Shown: positions 1 to 12,430 of the stretch, in pieces
Position numbering within the stretch: the first letter of the stretch is position 1
Layout: the number at the start of each line of letters is the position of its first letter
NCBI GenBank assembly: GCA_009829735.1
Contig: CM020618.1
Span: 37,362,894 to 37,426,893, forward strand
Reading direction: 5' to 3'
DNA from: Pyropia yezoensis
Lineage: Eukaryota > Rhodophyta > Bangiophyceae > Bangiales > Bangiaceae
Length of the DNA stretch: 64,000 bases
The notes under the pieces: model-generated
What the model was told of the DNA's origin: nothing
Databases searched by the model: none
What the model saw: the letters and a program-made list of their open reading frames with translations, nothing else
Made by a program: the position numbers and the translations under genes

Positions 1-858
1 ACCCCGCTGCCCCCGCCCGCCGCCACGACCACCACCACCACCACGCCGGGTGCGCGATGGTGGCAGCGCCGAGTGGAGGCGTTCCGTGAGAGCGATGACG
101 GCGGGGCGAGCGTGGTGCCAATCTCGCGCTGAGCAGAGACGTACTATTGGGCGTTGGTCTTGGTGTCAATATGCAGCGCCTCAGGGGACTAGTTGTCGAC
201 AAATTTAATCAACTTGGTATTTGATGGTGTCTGCAAAGCACGATTACCCATCCGCTTCATGACCACCCTCGTGTATTGTAAAAAGTGGACGTGCACGGGT
301 CGTGCAGTGTGGTTTTGATTGGTCCAGTGGCCGATATTTGACATGATCACGACAGGGTCACGTCCACTTTTTACGGGACGCACGATAGCTGCTCTGTCGT
401 GGATGTGGCCTCTTCTGGCATCCACACCACACGACTCCAGGGGCATACTTCGCTATCCCCTCGGTTCTGCCCTTGCCAGACGCGTCGCGCATCGTCAGGG
501 AGTATCTTGATGCAGAGGTGAGAGGAGCCCAACCGGGGGTAGGGCTGAGGGTGGCGGGGAAGACAGGGCATGTGCCTGCTGTAACGTTGGCGTATCAGTC
601 CCTCATTCTCAGGGTCCCTATTCCAAGTGCTTGCACTAGCGCGCAGGCAGAGCATGGAGTAGCATGACGCCTGGCAGTAGCCCGCGTTGCACTCCAGACG
701 TGTGCGCATGCAGGCAGCAGGTACAAGAACGAGTTGCGACCGTCCGAGTCCTGAAGAGGAGGTGAAAGGACAGCAGCTGCTGCGGTCCAACTCCGATTGC
801 ACGGCCGACCCTTCGTCCGTACACACTTTTTACAGAAAGACAAAACACAACCCCGACC
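1..858. other. Intergenic, no gene recognised
   Basis: This stretch lies downstream of the 3' end of Thf1 copy A. It is less GC-extreme than most of the window. The short open frames on both strands show no recognisable domain. The one structured item is the inverted repeat at 278-374, listed separately. Confidence 0.6.
278..374. repeat. 16-bp perfect inverted repeat, foldback or MITE-like
   Basis: GTAAAAAGTGGACGTG at 278-293 is the exact reverse complement of the sequence at 359-374. The pairing continues imperfectly inward, with a shared GTCGTG block on each arm, and leaves a loop of about 65 bp. I see no clear target-site duplication outside the arms. It could be a small foldback element or a transcribed hairpin. 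The arms are seen directly; the identity is inference. Confidence 0.6.
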
Positions 859-2308
859 CTAAAGCTCCTTCTCCGCTTCTGTCGCTTCGTCCGCCGCTTG
901 CTGCGCACGGCGCTCCAGCCGCTCCGCCGTCTTGCGCGCGTCACGCGCAGAGATTTCGGCAAACAGCTGCTCCGCCGCCTTCAGGCGCTCCACCGCCGCC
1001 TCGTAGGTGCCCAGCTCGGTCGTCAGCTTCGCCTTCGGCACCGACAGCTCGTCCGCCCAACGCCCAGCGTTATCGGGCGTCAGCTCTGTCCCAGCAGACG
1101 ACATCAGCTTGATCACCCCAATCCCGTGCAGACGAGAGTAGTAAAAGTCAAACGGCTCCGCGTTGGCCACGTACTGCAGCGCCGCTACCGCCGGCTCCGA
1201 GGCACCCTCAGCGCCCGCTTTGGACGCAGCAAAGATGTCCGCCTCGCTCTTGCCCTCAGCCCACGACCGCACAGACGCCGCGTCCTTGGCAAGCTCCTCG
1301 GGGGAGAAACCCAGCGAGTTCGCCACCGCGTTGTACAGCATCGCCCGCTCCGACTCAATCGGATAAAACTTGAGGAACTCGTTGAACGTCTCGTCATAGC
1401 CGTACGCAAAGATGGCATCGTACCTGTCATACAAGGGAAGCACATCAGAGTGAGAGGGGCCACAGCGTAACCACAAGTAAAGGTACACCAGTCAGCAGCA
1501 CGTCCATGAGAGTGGAACACAGTGGAACAGTTACAGTGCCCGCGAGCCATGACGCGAGTATGCGACGCGGCCCAATGCGACAGCGTGCATGTTCCACCCG
1601 TGCGCGGAGAACTGAAGAAGCACCGGGCACCACGCCTCATTGTGTGCTCACAAATGATGGTCAAGCTCCGCGTGACACTCCACACTGAATGAGAGCCCGA
1701 AACAGTAGTCCACGTCTGAACACAAGATGCTTATAGACAGGGGAACGATGGGATGTACAAGAAGGGCGGGGGATAAAGACCGATGAACACCGAAGATGCA
1801 TCATCCGCCGCAAATACAGGCTGGACAACCGCGATAGAAACAACCCCATCGAGCAAAGAATGGCGCCAACGTACTTCCACATGGCGCAGTGCTTGGCAAG
1901 GTGGGTCGTCATCAGGATCTCCGAAATGATGTTCCGGTACACGCTGGGCACCGGCCGCGGGAAGAGCTCGTTGAACTTCGTCATCGTCTCGGACACGGTC
2001 GGCACCACCTTGCCCCGGTACGAGTTGTACTTTTGGTAAAACTTGCTGTCAGTCAGCGGCGCTGCCGCGTTCAGCGGCGCTGGGTCGTCCGTCGTGGCAT
2101 CGCTGTCGGTCTTGCCGCCGCGGCCAGCCACCGACGTGTTCTTCGTCGGTTCCGCAGCAGCGGTGGCAACCGGGGAGACACGGACACTCCTCAGGGCCGT
2201 CGTCGGCCGGGGTGCCACCCGCAAGGACCGGCGGGTGACGAAGGCACCTGCGGCGGGGTTGCTGCCGCCCGTCACAGGAACGGCAGCGGGGACAAAGGCA
2301 GCAGACAT
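859..2308 (-). CDS. THF1: Thylakoid formation protein Thf1/Psb29, copy A
   Basis: Plastid protein of the Thf1/Psb29 family, which acts in photosystem II biogenesis and repair and in thylakoid organisation. Exon 1 is 2308-1875 and exon 2 is 1423-859 (TAG stop). The 451-bp intron 1874-1424 has a GTACGT donor and CAG acceptor, and splicing joins MWK to YDAIFAYGYDETF in phase. The product is 332 aa. About 70 N-terminal residues rich in Ala, Arg, Ser and Val look like a transit peptide. The core follows: a DSKFYQKYNSYRGK stretch, then RPVPSVYRNIISEIL, a family hallmark. An acidic, Lys/Arg-rich helical tail ends the protein, consistent with the family's C-terminal coiled coil. ATG 2308 is chosen because the targeting region begins there and copy B starts at the matching point. 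The paralogue lies in inverted orientation at 24027-25457. Confidence 0.95.
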
Positions 2309-4105
2309 GATGAGGGGGGGCGGGGGAACACAGGAGGGATGGGATACGTTTCTCCAACGACAGTGATGGTACAGAGCCTGGTGACGAAGACGGACGACGA
2401 GAATGGCTGGTGGAAATGGGCGTCGGACACGTCTCGGTAGGGGCGGCAATGACGGCGGGTCGTGGAGAGCGGGCGATCGCTGTCCTGGAGGGTGCACCGA
2501 GATTATCGGCGCACACTCCCCTCCGATGGCCTGGAAGGTTTGCAATGCGCCGCCCGCAAATTGATGTGACAACCTGTGGTTGGCAGGCCGGCTGGAGTCG
2601 CCAAGGGCACCCCGAAGCAGTGACGGGCAGCCACAAGCTGGACAAAGGAAGGCGGGGCCGGCCGTGGAAGCCCCCCATTCGCTCTCAAGATCCACGCAGA
2701 GTGCAGCTTGGCAGCGAATGGTTCGCGAATGCGTCGACGGTCATTCTCAACCGAAAATTGCATGTAAAATGTAGCATTTGAGAATGACTTTCCATAGTGA
2801 ACACTTTGAAATTGTTATTGCAATGGCTGAAGCACAACTGAATTTTGTGACCACTTGAACAGTCCACCCGCCAGTCGACCACCGTCGGCGTCGCTCCGCG
2901 CGTGCTGCGGCTCAGTATCGGCCTTTGGCGGCGGTTGGCGACGGGTGCGAGCGGGGCGGTGATGGCGACGATGTGCCGAGCATCGTGCTCTACACAGGGA
3001 CATGGGCTCAACTGTTCTTGCACGTGTAGGGCGGGGGAGAGTGGCGTTCATCGTCTGCCCACTCCACCGTCAGGTCCACCACGGAAGAGGCGATCGTGTC
3101 GTCCAACAGCCAGCACCTCCTTGACACAGACGCCGAGCGCAGAGGGCAGGCGGGTTTTCTCCTCCTCCCCCCCCCCCAACCCGCGTCACCGCGCCTGTCA
3201 AGGCCGCCGCGGCAGCCGCAGCGGGACGCGTGGCGGCGGGTTTCCCGCCTCGCGTCGTGGCGGTGGCGGCGGCGTTCGGAGCGACTGGGCGGGTGGCATT
3301 CACCGGGAGCCTAGTGCCCAGCGCGCCAGTGAGTGGTGCCGGTGGGGTGAACGGTACAGCAGCGGAACTGCGGCACAGCGCGGCGTGAGCAGCTCCCGTT
3401 TTCAGGGGGGAGGTCCCCGCCGTCCCCCGCACAGTCGAGCCCCCCCACAAAGTTTCCGCCGCTCCCACGACCGCTGCGGTGGTGCGGGGGGGTGAGGAAG
3501 GTGGCGGCACGCTCAACGAAGCGCCGGTGACTGCGACGGCGGCAACGCAGACGGTGCGCAGCCGGCGCCGCTGGCGGCACTAGCCGGGGAGGGTATGCCC
3601 GGCTGCGGTGGGACTTGGCCGCCCACTCCGCCTGCCGGGCGGGCCCGCGGCGACGGCAGTGGGTGCAGCGGCCAAAGCGGGGGTTCGCGGCAACCGCAGG
3701 GACCGCGGTGGCGGCGGTGGCGGTAGCGGCGGCTGGGGGTGGGCTCGCCATCAGCGTCGGCTGCGCCCACCCCTGAGGGCATCAGCGGGGTCGTCCCGAG
3801 GGGCGGCGGCAGCAACATGCGGCGGTGGTCCGCCGCTCACCCCCGACGGTGGCGTGTCGCCCTTGCTCAGGGCCACGACGCGTCAACTGCCGGTGCCCTC
3901 CGACCGGTGGGCAGAGGAGCAGGCCACTACGCGACCAAGTTGTGCCACGAGCCAGACGGGTACCTGTACGTTTTCGTCCATAGAGAGGGCGTCCTTCTGT
4001 TTTTTTATGCCGGGCCCCTCGAGAGGTTGCGGGGACATGGTGAAGTGACGCAATTGGCGGCGGCGCGACACACTTGGTGGCCGCACGGCCGCCGCGTGGA
4101 GTGAC
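2309..4105. other. Intergenic upstream of Thf1 copy A; no firm gene
   Basis: The first few hundred bases hold the copy A promoter. From about 3.1 kb GC-rich triplet sequence begins. Long frames are open here: minus 3070-3516, Ala/Thr/Pro-rich, and plus 3739-4104 with a peptide around GHYATKLCHEPDGYLYVF. None carries a domain I recognise. I would not annotate any as a gene without transcript support. Confidence 0.5.
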
Positions 4106-5080
4106 ATGAGGGCATCCCCCGCCCACGCCTGTGGCGAGGGGCCCACGTCGGCCACGGCCGCCGGCGGCCACACCGGCGTCGCGGAGGCAATGCCAGCCGT
4201 CGCCGCCGGCGGCCACGCCGACAGGGAAGCCGAAACGCCGGCGGCCGACGGCGGCCACGCTGGCGTTGTGGAGGCGACGCCGGCCGCCGTCGCCGGCGAC
4301 CGCGTCCGTGGCGAGGGACCCACGTCGGCCACGGCCGCCGGCGGCCATGCCGGCGTCACGGAGGCAACGCCGGCCGCGGCCGCCGGCGGCCACGCCGGCG
4401 TCGTGGAGGCCTCACCGACCGCCGTCGCCGGCGAGCACGCCTGTGGCGAGGCGGCCACGCCGGCCACGGCCGCCAGTGACGCCGCTGAAGGCGAGGGGCC
4501 CACGACGGCCGCGGCCGCCGGCGGCCACGTCTGCGGTGAGGGGCCGACGCCGGCCGCCGCCGCCGCCGTCCACGCCGGCGGCGAGGGGTCGACGAGAGCC
4601 ACGGCCGCCGACGAACACGCCTGCGTCGAGGAAGAACTGCCGGCCGCCGCCGCCGGCGGCCACGCCGAAAGGAAAGACGAAACGCCGGCGGCGAGGGGCT
4701 CACGCCAGCCGCGGCCGCCGGCGTCCACGCCGGAGGCGAGGGGCCGACGCCAGCTGCGGCTGCCGGCGTCCACGCCGACGGTGAGGGAACGACGCCGACC
4801 GCGGCCGCCGGCGTCCACGCTAGCGTCCACGCCTGTGGTGAGAGGCCGACGCCGGCCGCCGCCGCCGGCGTCCACGCCTGCATCGTGGAGGCAATCCCGG
4901 CCGCAGCCGCCGGCAGCCACGGTGACAGGAAAGACGAAGCGCCGGCGGCAGCCGGCGGCCACGCCGGCGTCGCAGAGGCGACGCCGGCGGCGGTCGCCGG
5001 CGACCACGCCTTCGGCGAGGGGCCAACGCCGGCCGCTGCCGCCGGCGTCCACGCCGGCAGCGAGGGGAGCATTCTCACGA
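4106..5080. repeat. 45-bp GC-rich minisatellite, about 21 degenerate copies
   Basis: The unit is 15 codons long. On the plus strand it reads roughly GGHAGVVEATPAAAA; on the minus strand, PPAAAAGVGPSPQAW. Because 45 is a multiple of three and TA is nearly absent, several frames stay open throughout: plus 4106-5101 encodes 331 aa and minus 3883-5424 encodes 513 aa. Copies differ by substitutions and by small multiples of three, which either selection for frame or simple repeat slippage could explain. No flanking domain shows which strand, if either, is translated. Confidence 0.85.
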
Positions 5081-6575
5081 GCGCCGGGGCCGGGCGGATG
5101 ACGACCACCCGGGGGGCGACAGGGACGGCGTCCGATGGGGGCGGGGCAGGGCCGGCGTCCGCCCGGGGGGAGATAGGGACGGCGTCCATCGGGGGCGGGG
5201 GGGGAAGAGAGGGGAGGGGGGGGAGGCGAGGGGGGGGGGTGCGGGCACGGGGGGCGACGGAGACAACAGCAGAGTCGGAGGTCACCCCCACCCCCCCCCC
5301 CCCCAACCGCCATGCTCCGTCCCCGCTGCCGTGTAAGGTATGGCCTCCCCTCCGCCCCCCCCCCCTCCCACCCGCCATGCTCCGTCCCCGCTGTCATGCA
5401 GGTACGGCCTCCCCTCCGCCCCATCCCCCGTCTCCTGACGTGCGGCTCACCCCGTCCGCCATCAAGCCCCCTCCCCCGGCCGCCATCGTCCAGTACAATA
5501 CACCCCTCCCCCCCCCGCCAGCTCCCGCGCCCCCGGCACGACTAGGGAGCGGCCGTGCCCCCGACACGGCTAGGGAGCCGTTCGCGGCCATCTTGACCGG
5601 CTCGCCCCCATCCCCCCCTGTCCCCCTCGGCTCCATTCCGCCCAAGAAACAGAGGGAACCGGGACGGCGACGACTCCCCCCCAGCTCCCCCTCTGCTCCC
5701 CCCCAGTTCCCCCCCAGCTCCCCCCCAGCCCCCCCCCCGCGCGGGCGGCGGCTACTTCGCACCCAGACCTCCTCGGTCGTCCCCCCCCCCCCTTCCCTCC
5801 GGCGCGGACGACCCCGCCCACCGTGCCTCGCGCCAGGCACGGCTCCCAGAGGGGTGCCGCGGGGCTGCCACCCCCCGACCACGCCATAAACGTCGTGTCG
5901 TTCGTTGGCGGGGGCCAGCGCTCCCCCACCACCGCCCGCGCTGCTACGACGGCGCGCAGAGCGGTGGCGCCGGTCCACTCTCCCGACGCGGCCCACCTCT
6001 CCGACTGCCCGCCCACCCGCCCGCCCTCCTGCCCGCCACCGATGGCGTGATTCGCGGTGGGGGCACGGTGGCACGTGTACCCTTGGCGGGGAGTGCACTG
6101 GCTGCCACCCGCACCGACCTGCCAGACCGGTCGCTCTTTGGTGGAGGGGCCGGCGCGACTTCTTTGCGCTGCGCCGCCCATGGACGGCCGCTCCATGTCC
6201 GCACTGCCGCGGGCGCCACGCACAGGGTCGCTGGGTGCGGGCCACGCACCGACCCGGCGATCAAGTGAGCGTCACCAACGTAAACAAGCAAGCAATGATG
6301 GCCGAAAAGCATCACACACACCGCTCACGGTTGACAGCGCAAAAATCGCCTGAAAGAGACGAAGAGAGCCCCCCGTCCTGGCGAAAGTGTACGTAGTCGG
6401 GGCAGACCGTCGCCCCCACGCAGCTACCTCCTCTTACCCTGGCACAGTCCATCAACTCAGCGGGGGCACGCCGAGCGCCGGTGCCAACCCTGGTCGTTGC
6501 CCGCATCTCCCCTCCGTCACCTGCCACACGCAGACGCGTATTGTACACCCCACAAACCGCCCAGAGCCACGGTCC
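5081..6575. other. C-rich intergenic DNA downstream of the ABC exporter
   Basis: The plus strand carries many runs of C (pyrimidine-rich about 5.28-5.83 kb). Open frames here are compositional and lack domains. The last 300 bp before 6576 are more balanced and should hold the ABC gene's 3' UTR. I see no RNA gene. Confidence 0.5.
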
Positions 6576-9500
6576 TCACGTATCCATCGACTGGTTCTGC
6601 ACGAGCTGCAGGTAGACCCCCCCCGCGGCCAGCAGTTCCTCGTGGGTGCCCGCTTCGACGACCACCCCTTCCGACACCACCGCAATCACATCCGCCCCAC
6701 GGATGGTCGAGAGCCGATGCGCAATGACCACGGTCGTGTGTGCCGCGGCGGCCATGGCCGAGTCGAGGGCCGCCTGCACCGCCCGCTCCGCGTCCGAGTC
6801 GAGGGCGCTCGTCGCCTCATCCAGCAACAACACCCGAGGCGCGCGCACGAGGGCGCGGGCGAGGCACAGCCGCTGCCGCTGGCCGCCGCTGAGGCGACAG
6901 CCACGCTCCCCCACGTCGGAGGCGTAGCCGTCGGGGAGGGCGGCAATAAAGTCATGGGCGTGCGCCAGGCGGGCGGCAGCCTCCACTTGGCCGTCGGTGA
7001 CCACCATCCCCGCCGCGTCGCTGCGAAAGCCGTACGCAATGTTATCATGGACGGACAACGAAAAGAGCTCTGGCTCCTGCGACACCATGGCCAGTGAGCC
7101 GCGGAGGTGGGCCACCGCCCACCGCTGCACCGGAAGCTCATCGACAGCTACCGTGCCGCTAGACGGGTCGTAAAAGCGAAGGATGAGCGCAGCGACAGTG
7201 GACTTTCCACAGCCCGATGGGCCCACCAGCGCCAGCGTCTGGCCAGCCGACACGGGGGGGACGGTCAGACCACGAAGGACGGGAGCGTCGGGGCGGCGGG
7301 GGTAGGCAAACGAGACGTCCTCGCACGCCACGTCGCCTCGGACAGGCTCTGGGCGCTCGCCAGCGGCGCTCGCCGGGTCAATGGCTGACTGCCGGTCCAG
7401 CAGCCGAAAAGTGGAGGTAGCGGCGACGAGACAACCCGCCACGTCAGGAGCGGTCGCTGCCGCTTGCCCTATCATAATGACGCCAAAGAAGATTGCTTGG
7501 TTAGCCCACAGCGTCTCCTCAAACGTGCACTCACCGCGGACAGAGAGCTTGGCACCATACCAAAAGGCGAGCGCAAAGCAGCCGTACATGCAGGCCTCCG
7601 AGAAACCAAAGCCTACGCCGGTCAAGATGGCGCCCCGGCGGCCGCGAGCGATGGGCTTGGCCAGCTCGGAGTTGTACTTCTCCATGAAGAACTTCTGCGC
7701 GCCCAGCGTCATCACCGCGCGGATGTTGTCAACCGCCTCCGAGGCCACCCGACCGGCGCGCGCGTACCACGCCTGCGCCTTGGCGTCAGTGCCCGACATG
7801 ACCATCACCTCGAGGTAACCGTTGAGTGCCACGGCTGGCATCAGCGCCAGCACTACGAGAGCCACCTTCCAGCAGGCGACCAAGCCGAGAATGATGCCCA
7901 CACCCACAGCGCCAACGACCATCAGCAAAGTGCCGGCCGCGTCACCGGACAAGCCCCGCACCCGGGAACTCTCCGTCGCCAGGCGCACGCCCAGCGCGCC
8001 CACGCTGTTCTCGGCCAGGTCAAAGAAGCCCATCTCCATCCGTAGCAGGTGTCGGAACGACGCCGAGCGGAGCTTGTACGTCAGCGACTCGCCAGCCGCC
8101 CCCAACAGCGCCATCTGCCCCAGCACAGCCAGCGCGTGACAGACAGACAGCGCCACAATGGCCACACAATAGTCGTCAACCCGGTTGTCAGCAGCCTCGG
8201 AGGGGTCACTAAACAGGACAAACATCTTGGACAGCAGCACGGCAAAAATAGGCCACGCTGCTCCAGCACCCAGCGCAGACAGGGCGCCAAGCACAATCAG
8301 GGGCCACTCCCGGGCGTTGGCACGGAGGGCGCGGGCGAGCACGCCCTTGTCGACCACCGGCTCGGGCTCGGCGTCCTCCGTGTCGGCCGGGGCAGCCAGC
8401 GCTGCGGTTGACCCGTCAGCGTCCTCGTCAGCGTCCACGCCCGTGTCGCTGCTCGGGGACCCAGGGCGGTCAGCGGCGGGAGCCGCCCGGGTGGCAGCCT
8501 TGCGAGCGTCGCGCTGCTCGTCCGTCTCGTCCACTACGTTTTGGAGCTCGACGAGCCGGTGGTAGGTGCCGCCCTTTGCCATCAGCTCCGCGTGGGAGCC
8601 CCGCTCCATGACACGCCCCTCCGCGCCCAACACAACAATGACGTCAGCGTCGCAGATGGTCGACAGTCGGTGGGCTATCGCAATAGTGGTGCGGCCCTGG
8701 GCGGCCCGCTGGAGGCCCACCTGCACGGCTCGCTCGCTGGCCGAGTCGAGCGCACTCGTCGCTTCGTCCAGGAGCAGCACCGCCGGATTGCGCACCAGTG
8801 CTCGTGCGATGGCAATGCGCTGCTTCTGGCCGCCGCTCAGCAGCGCACCCCGCGCGCCCAGGACCGTGTCGTACCCGTCTGGCAAGCGGGAGATAAAGTC
8901 GTGGGCGTTGGCCGTGGTGGCCGCCGCCACAACGTCCTCATCCGACACTACCGCGCGGCGGATGGAGCGCTTCCCTGTGGCCGGGTCGACCTTGACGGTC
9001 ACGCCCGCGCCAAGCGCGATGTTCTCCCGGATGGTCAAAGAAAACAGCGTGGGCATCTGCGACACGTAGCCAATCTGGGCCCGCAGCCACGCGACATTCA
9101 GGTGACGCAGGTCCACACCATCCAGCTGGACCGACCCCGACCCTGGGTCGTACAGCCGCTCAAGCAGCTGGATGGCCGTACTCTGTGGGGAGCCAGGAAC
9201 AGGTGCAGTCATCCACGCGGTGCATAAGACGGCCAAGAAAAAAAACCAAGCCAGTGAGGAACAGCGCACCAACAGAGAAAACCAGTTGCCAACACAAGCG
9301 GACACCCCCAGGCCGACCACAAAAAGACGGATGCCCCGCAGCCCACAAGACGACCTACAGACACACCTTTCCACATCCACTGGCGCCCACCAGCGCCAGC
9401 GTCTGCCCGCGGGACACGGAGAGCGACAGCTGACGAAGGATGAGCTCGCCCTGCCTCGTCGGGTACGTAAAGTCCACATTGACGAGTGCCAGGTCCCCGG

Positions 9501-10749
9501 CCACCGTCTCGAGCACCGCCCCCGCTTCCTCATCCAGCGGGTCAATGGGGCTGTCGCGGTCAATCTGCTCAAAGATGCGTGGCGCGGCGCCCCGAGCCGC
9601 GTTGATCGCGCTCACGCTCGGCTGCGCCTGGCCGACGCCCATGGCCCCAATCAGGACCGAAAAGAAGACGGTAAACGTGTCCCCAGCCTGCATATCGCCG
9701 CGGCGCACAAAGCGGTTGCCAACCCAAAACGCGAGCGCGTACGCATCCATCATGATGAGAAAGGTGACGGCCATGGCGGCGCCGGTGAGGGCGGCGCGGC
9801 GCTTGGCCGTTGCCGCTGCGCGGCGGAGGTGGCCCTCGTACCGCAGCGCCTCCTGCTCCTCTGACCCAAACGCCGCAACAGTGCGGATGAGGCCGAGAAC
9901 CTCCTGCGCTACGCCGCCCGCCTTTGCGTACGCCGCCTGCCCCGCCAGCGTCCCGTCCGCCATGGCCTTGGCGTACGCCGCCCCGCTGATCATCAGGAGG
10001 GGGACCACCGCCAGCACCACCAGGGTCAGCTGCCAACCATGCGCAAACGCGATGACCAGCCCCGCCACAAAGGACGCAGCGTACTGCAAAAAGTAGGCCA
10101 CCTTGGGGCCCATCCCCAGAGTCATTATGTCCACGTCGCTCGCCACCCTCGTTGTCAGCTCCCCAGTGTCTTGGGTGTCGTACCAAGCAGCCTCTTGGCG
10201 GAACAGGGATCGCAGGTACAGCCGGCGGATGCGGCCACCCTGGCGCGTCGCGGCCAGTGAAAAGCAAAAGACCTGGAAGAAGGCGAGCACCGCCGCGACG
10301 GCCGCCAGGATGAGGAGCTTGATGGCCAGCTCCTCCATTTCGTCCAGAATGCCGATGGCTGCGTCACCCACCTGGTCGCCCCGCCCCCCCGCCGAGATGA
10401 TGTCGCCAAAGAGGATGGTAAACAGGGGCAGCATGGTGCCGTGGCCAACGGCGCAAAAGACGCCCACCGCGAGCAGGGCCTTCTCCCCTCGGGACGCAAA
10501 GCGGAAGAGCCCTACCAGCGAGACGGGCCCGGACGCCGCCACCCCGCTGTCGGGCGACGAGCCGCCGCTGCCGTTGGGGCTGGCCTTGGCATCGCCGGAC
10601 GCGCCGCTCCCGCTAGACTTGACCGCCCCCGACTGGTCACTCCCGCTCGCTACGCTGGTCGACGACGAGGTGGCCTGCGGTGCGGGCGTCCCGTCCGTGC
10701 CGGCGGGAAGTCCACCGACGACGACTCCATCGGCGCTGCCGGGAGCCAT
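6576..10749 (-). CDS. Full-length ABCB/MDR-type ABC exporter
   Basis: ATP-driven membrane exporter of the P-glycoprotein/ABCB class, with two transmembrane-domain plus nucleotide-binding-domain halves in one chain of about 1329 aa, close to the usual 1250-1300. Exon 1 is 10749-9367 and exon 2 is 9182-6576 (TGA). The 184-bp intron 9366-9183 (GTGTGT donor, CACAG acceptor) interrupts the first Walker A between GASGCGK and ST. First NBD: signature LSGGQKQR, Walker B VLLLDEATSALD, H-loop IAIAHRLSTI. Second NBD: Walker A GPSGCGKST, signature LSGGQRQR, Walker B and IAHRLSTI. All catalytic motifs look intact. A Ser/Gly/Asp-rich N-terminal tail of about 80 residues precedes the first membrane domain, and an acidic linker follows NBD1. 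An ATG at 10749 is used; open frame extends to 10830. Substrate cannot be read from sequence. Confidence 0.96.
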
Positions 10750-12330
10750 GGGAGATCGCCGGCAGCCTCCCCACGGCTGGCCCCGCCCTCGACGAACCGC
10801 CGCCGCCGCTGCGAGACCACCCCACCCCACGTGAGGCGTCAGTTACAAAGTCCGTGCAAGCCCAGCTGGGGGTACACCAACCATTAGGCGCACAGGGTGG
10901 CGCACCGACCGCTCAGCCAATCGACCACACCGGTTCCCGAGTGGGCGAGAACGCCACACACACGCTCCGACACTCCGCCGGGAGTGACCGACAGAGGGCG
11001 CGACCCCGCGTGAGCGCGCTGATAAGAAGCCAGCGCCGGCTCAGCCCCGCAGGCGCCATGGTGTATCCGAACGCGCATGGTGCAGATGGCGGGGCTTTGA
11101 GGGGTGGGGGGTGCGCTGCCCACGGGGAAAAAACGGGTGGAACCGAGAGACGCCGCGTGAATGGCCGCGCGAACATTGGATGCGGCTACCTATGGCTCGG
11201 CTCCCCTCCCCCCCAAATCCTCGTGGAGATGATCTGCTGGTCGTGCTGGCAACGCGAGGGGAGACCAGATTGGACGCACCGCATTGGCGAAACGGCGCGC
11301 ATGGTGCAGAGGGTATGTAGAGGCTTTGAGGCGTGGGGGGAGCTCCCGGTGTTCTGGAAAAAATCGAACGGAACCGGGGGACGCAGGGACAGGGTGAACA
11401 GCCGCGCGAACCTTGGATGCGGCTATACCTATGGCTCGGCTCCCCCCCTCCCCCCAAAATCCTGATGAAGACGGTCTGCTTGTCGTGTTGGCGACGCGGG
11501 GGGCGACCAGATTGGACGCAATGCATTGGCGTAACGGCCACGACTCGTCCGCGACTCGCAGACTGCGAGAGGTTACCTCACCGACGGTGCAGGAGGTGCC
11601 CCCCCCAATATAATAGCCCATCTCCACGAAAGGGGTGCGCCGCCGTTAACGCTGTTGGGGTGCCTCAACGGCTCCACGGATGTCGTCCTGGCGGCAAGCG
11701 TCGCCCTCCACCAGTCCGCCCCCTGGTCCTCCAAGAAGCCACCGCTGCTGGTGCGGCCACCGACAGTAGCTCTCCCCGCAAGCTTCATGGCCCCCCCCCG
11801 CCCCCCCCCGCCCACCGCACACCCGCTGCCGCAGCCTGCCCCCCGGCGGCTGCTGTCCCCCGCCGCAAGCTGCCGCTGCTCATCCGCCTGCCGCCAAGGG
11901 GAGGGGCGGCGTGCGAGGGGAGGTGGCGGCATTCGCCGGGCGGGGGCGCCACTGCCCTTCAGCGCAGTGCCGACTGCGCGGCCGCCGAGGTGAGCCGGTC
12001 GCCCGCGGTGGGGACGGATGATGATGGTCCGCGGCACTGTTCGCGTCGGGGGGTGACCGCGCGCCGCGGGGGGCAGCCACAGGCGGCTAGCGGCGGCAGG
12101 CGGGTCGCAGGCTGTGTTGGGTCGACGCTTGAGGTGGGCGGCGGCCGGCACCCGCCCCGGTCGACGCTATAGTGCCATCAAGGGAGCGTGCCGTCCACGG
12201 CCGCCTGTGTGCTGGGCTAGCCAGTGGGGGCGGTGGGGGCGGGCGAGAGAGACGCTCCTCAGCCACGCCATCGAAGAGTGGCGGAGCGTCAGCCTTTGCA
12301 GCCTCCACGGCCGACGCGGCGGCAGCGTCG
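10750..12330. other. Intergenic with tandem duplication; no gene recognised
   Basis: The region contains the ABC gene's promoter side, then the ~240-bp duplication at 11060-11540. From about 11.6 kb it becomes GC-rich and repetitive. Frames open across the duplication on both strands have no known domain and follow the repeat. Confidence 0.5.
11060..11540. repeat. Two tandem copies of a ~240-bp unit
   Basis: Shared landmarks recur 237-242 bp apart. GCCGCGCGAA starts at 11164 and 11401. CTATGGCTCGGCTCCCC follows each. GACCAGATTGGACGCA starts at 11263 and 11505. Copies are diverged by scattered substitutions and small indels, so the duplication is not recent. No coding function is apparent. 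Confidence 0.85.
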
Positions 12331-12336
12331 GCCTGC

Positions 12337-12359
12337 GCCTTGGCCGCCGCCGCCTTGGC

Positions 12360-12410
<51 letters not shown>

Positions 12411-12430
12411 CGACGCCGCCGCCGCCGCGC
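12337..12430. repeat. (GCC)n-type triplet repeat
   Basis: Near-perfect GCC/GAC/GCG triplets run for about 90 bp. They encode poly-Ala with Ser or Asp in two frames and poly-Arg in another. This is ordinary for the window's composition, and the repeat is not attributable to a recognised gene. Confidence 0.8.

Noticed and set aside
11060-11540. Minus-strand protein spanning the ~240-bp duplication
   Set aside because: Frame is set by the repeat, copies contain small indels out of phase, and no domain is present.
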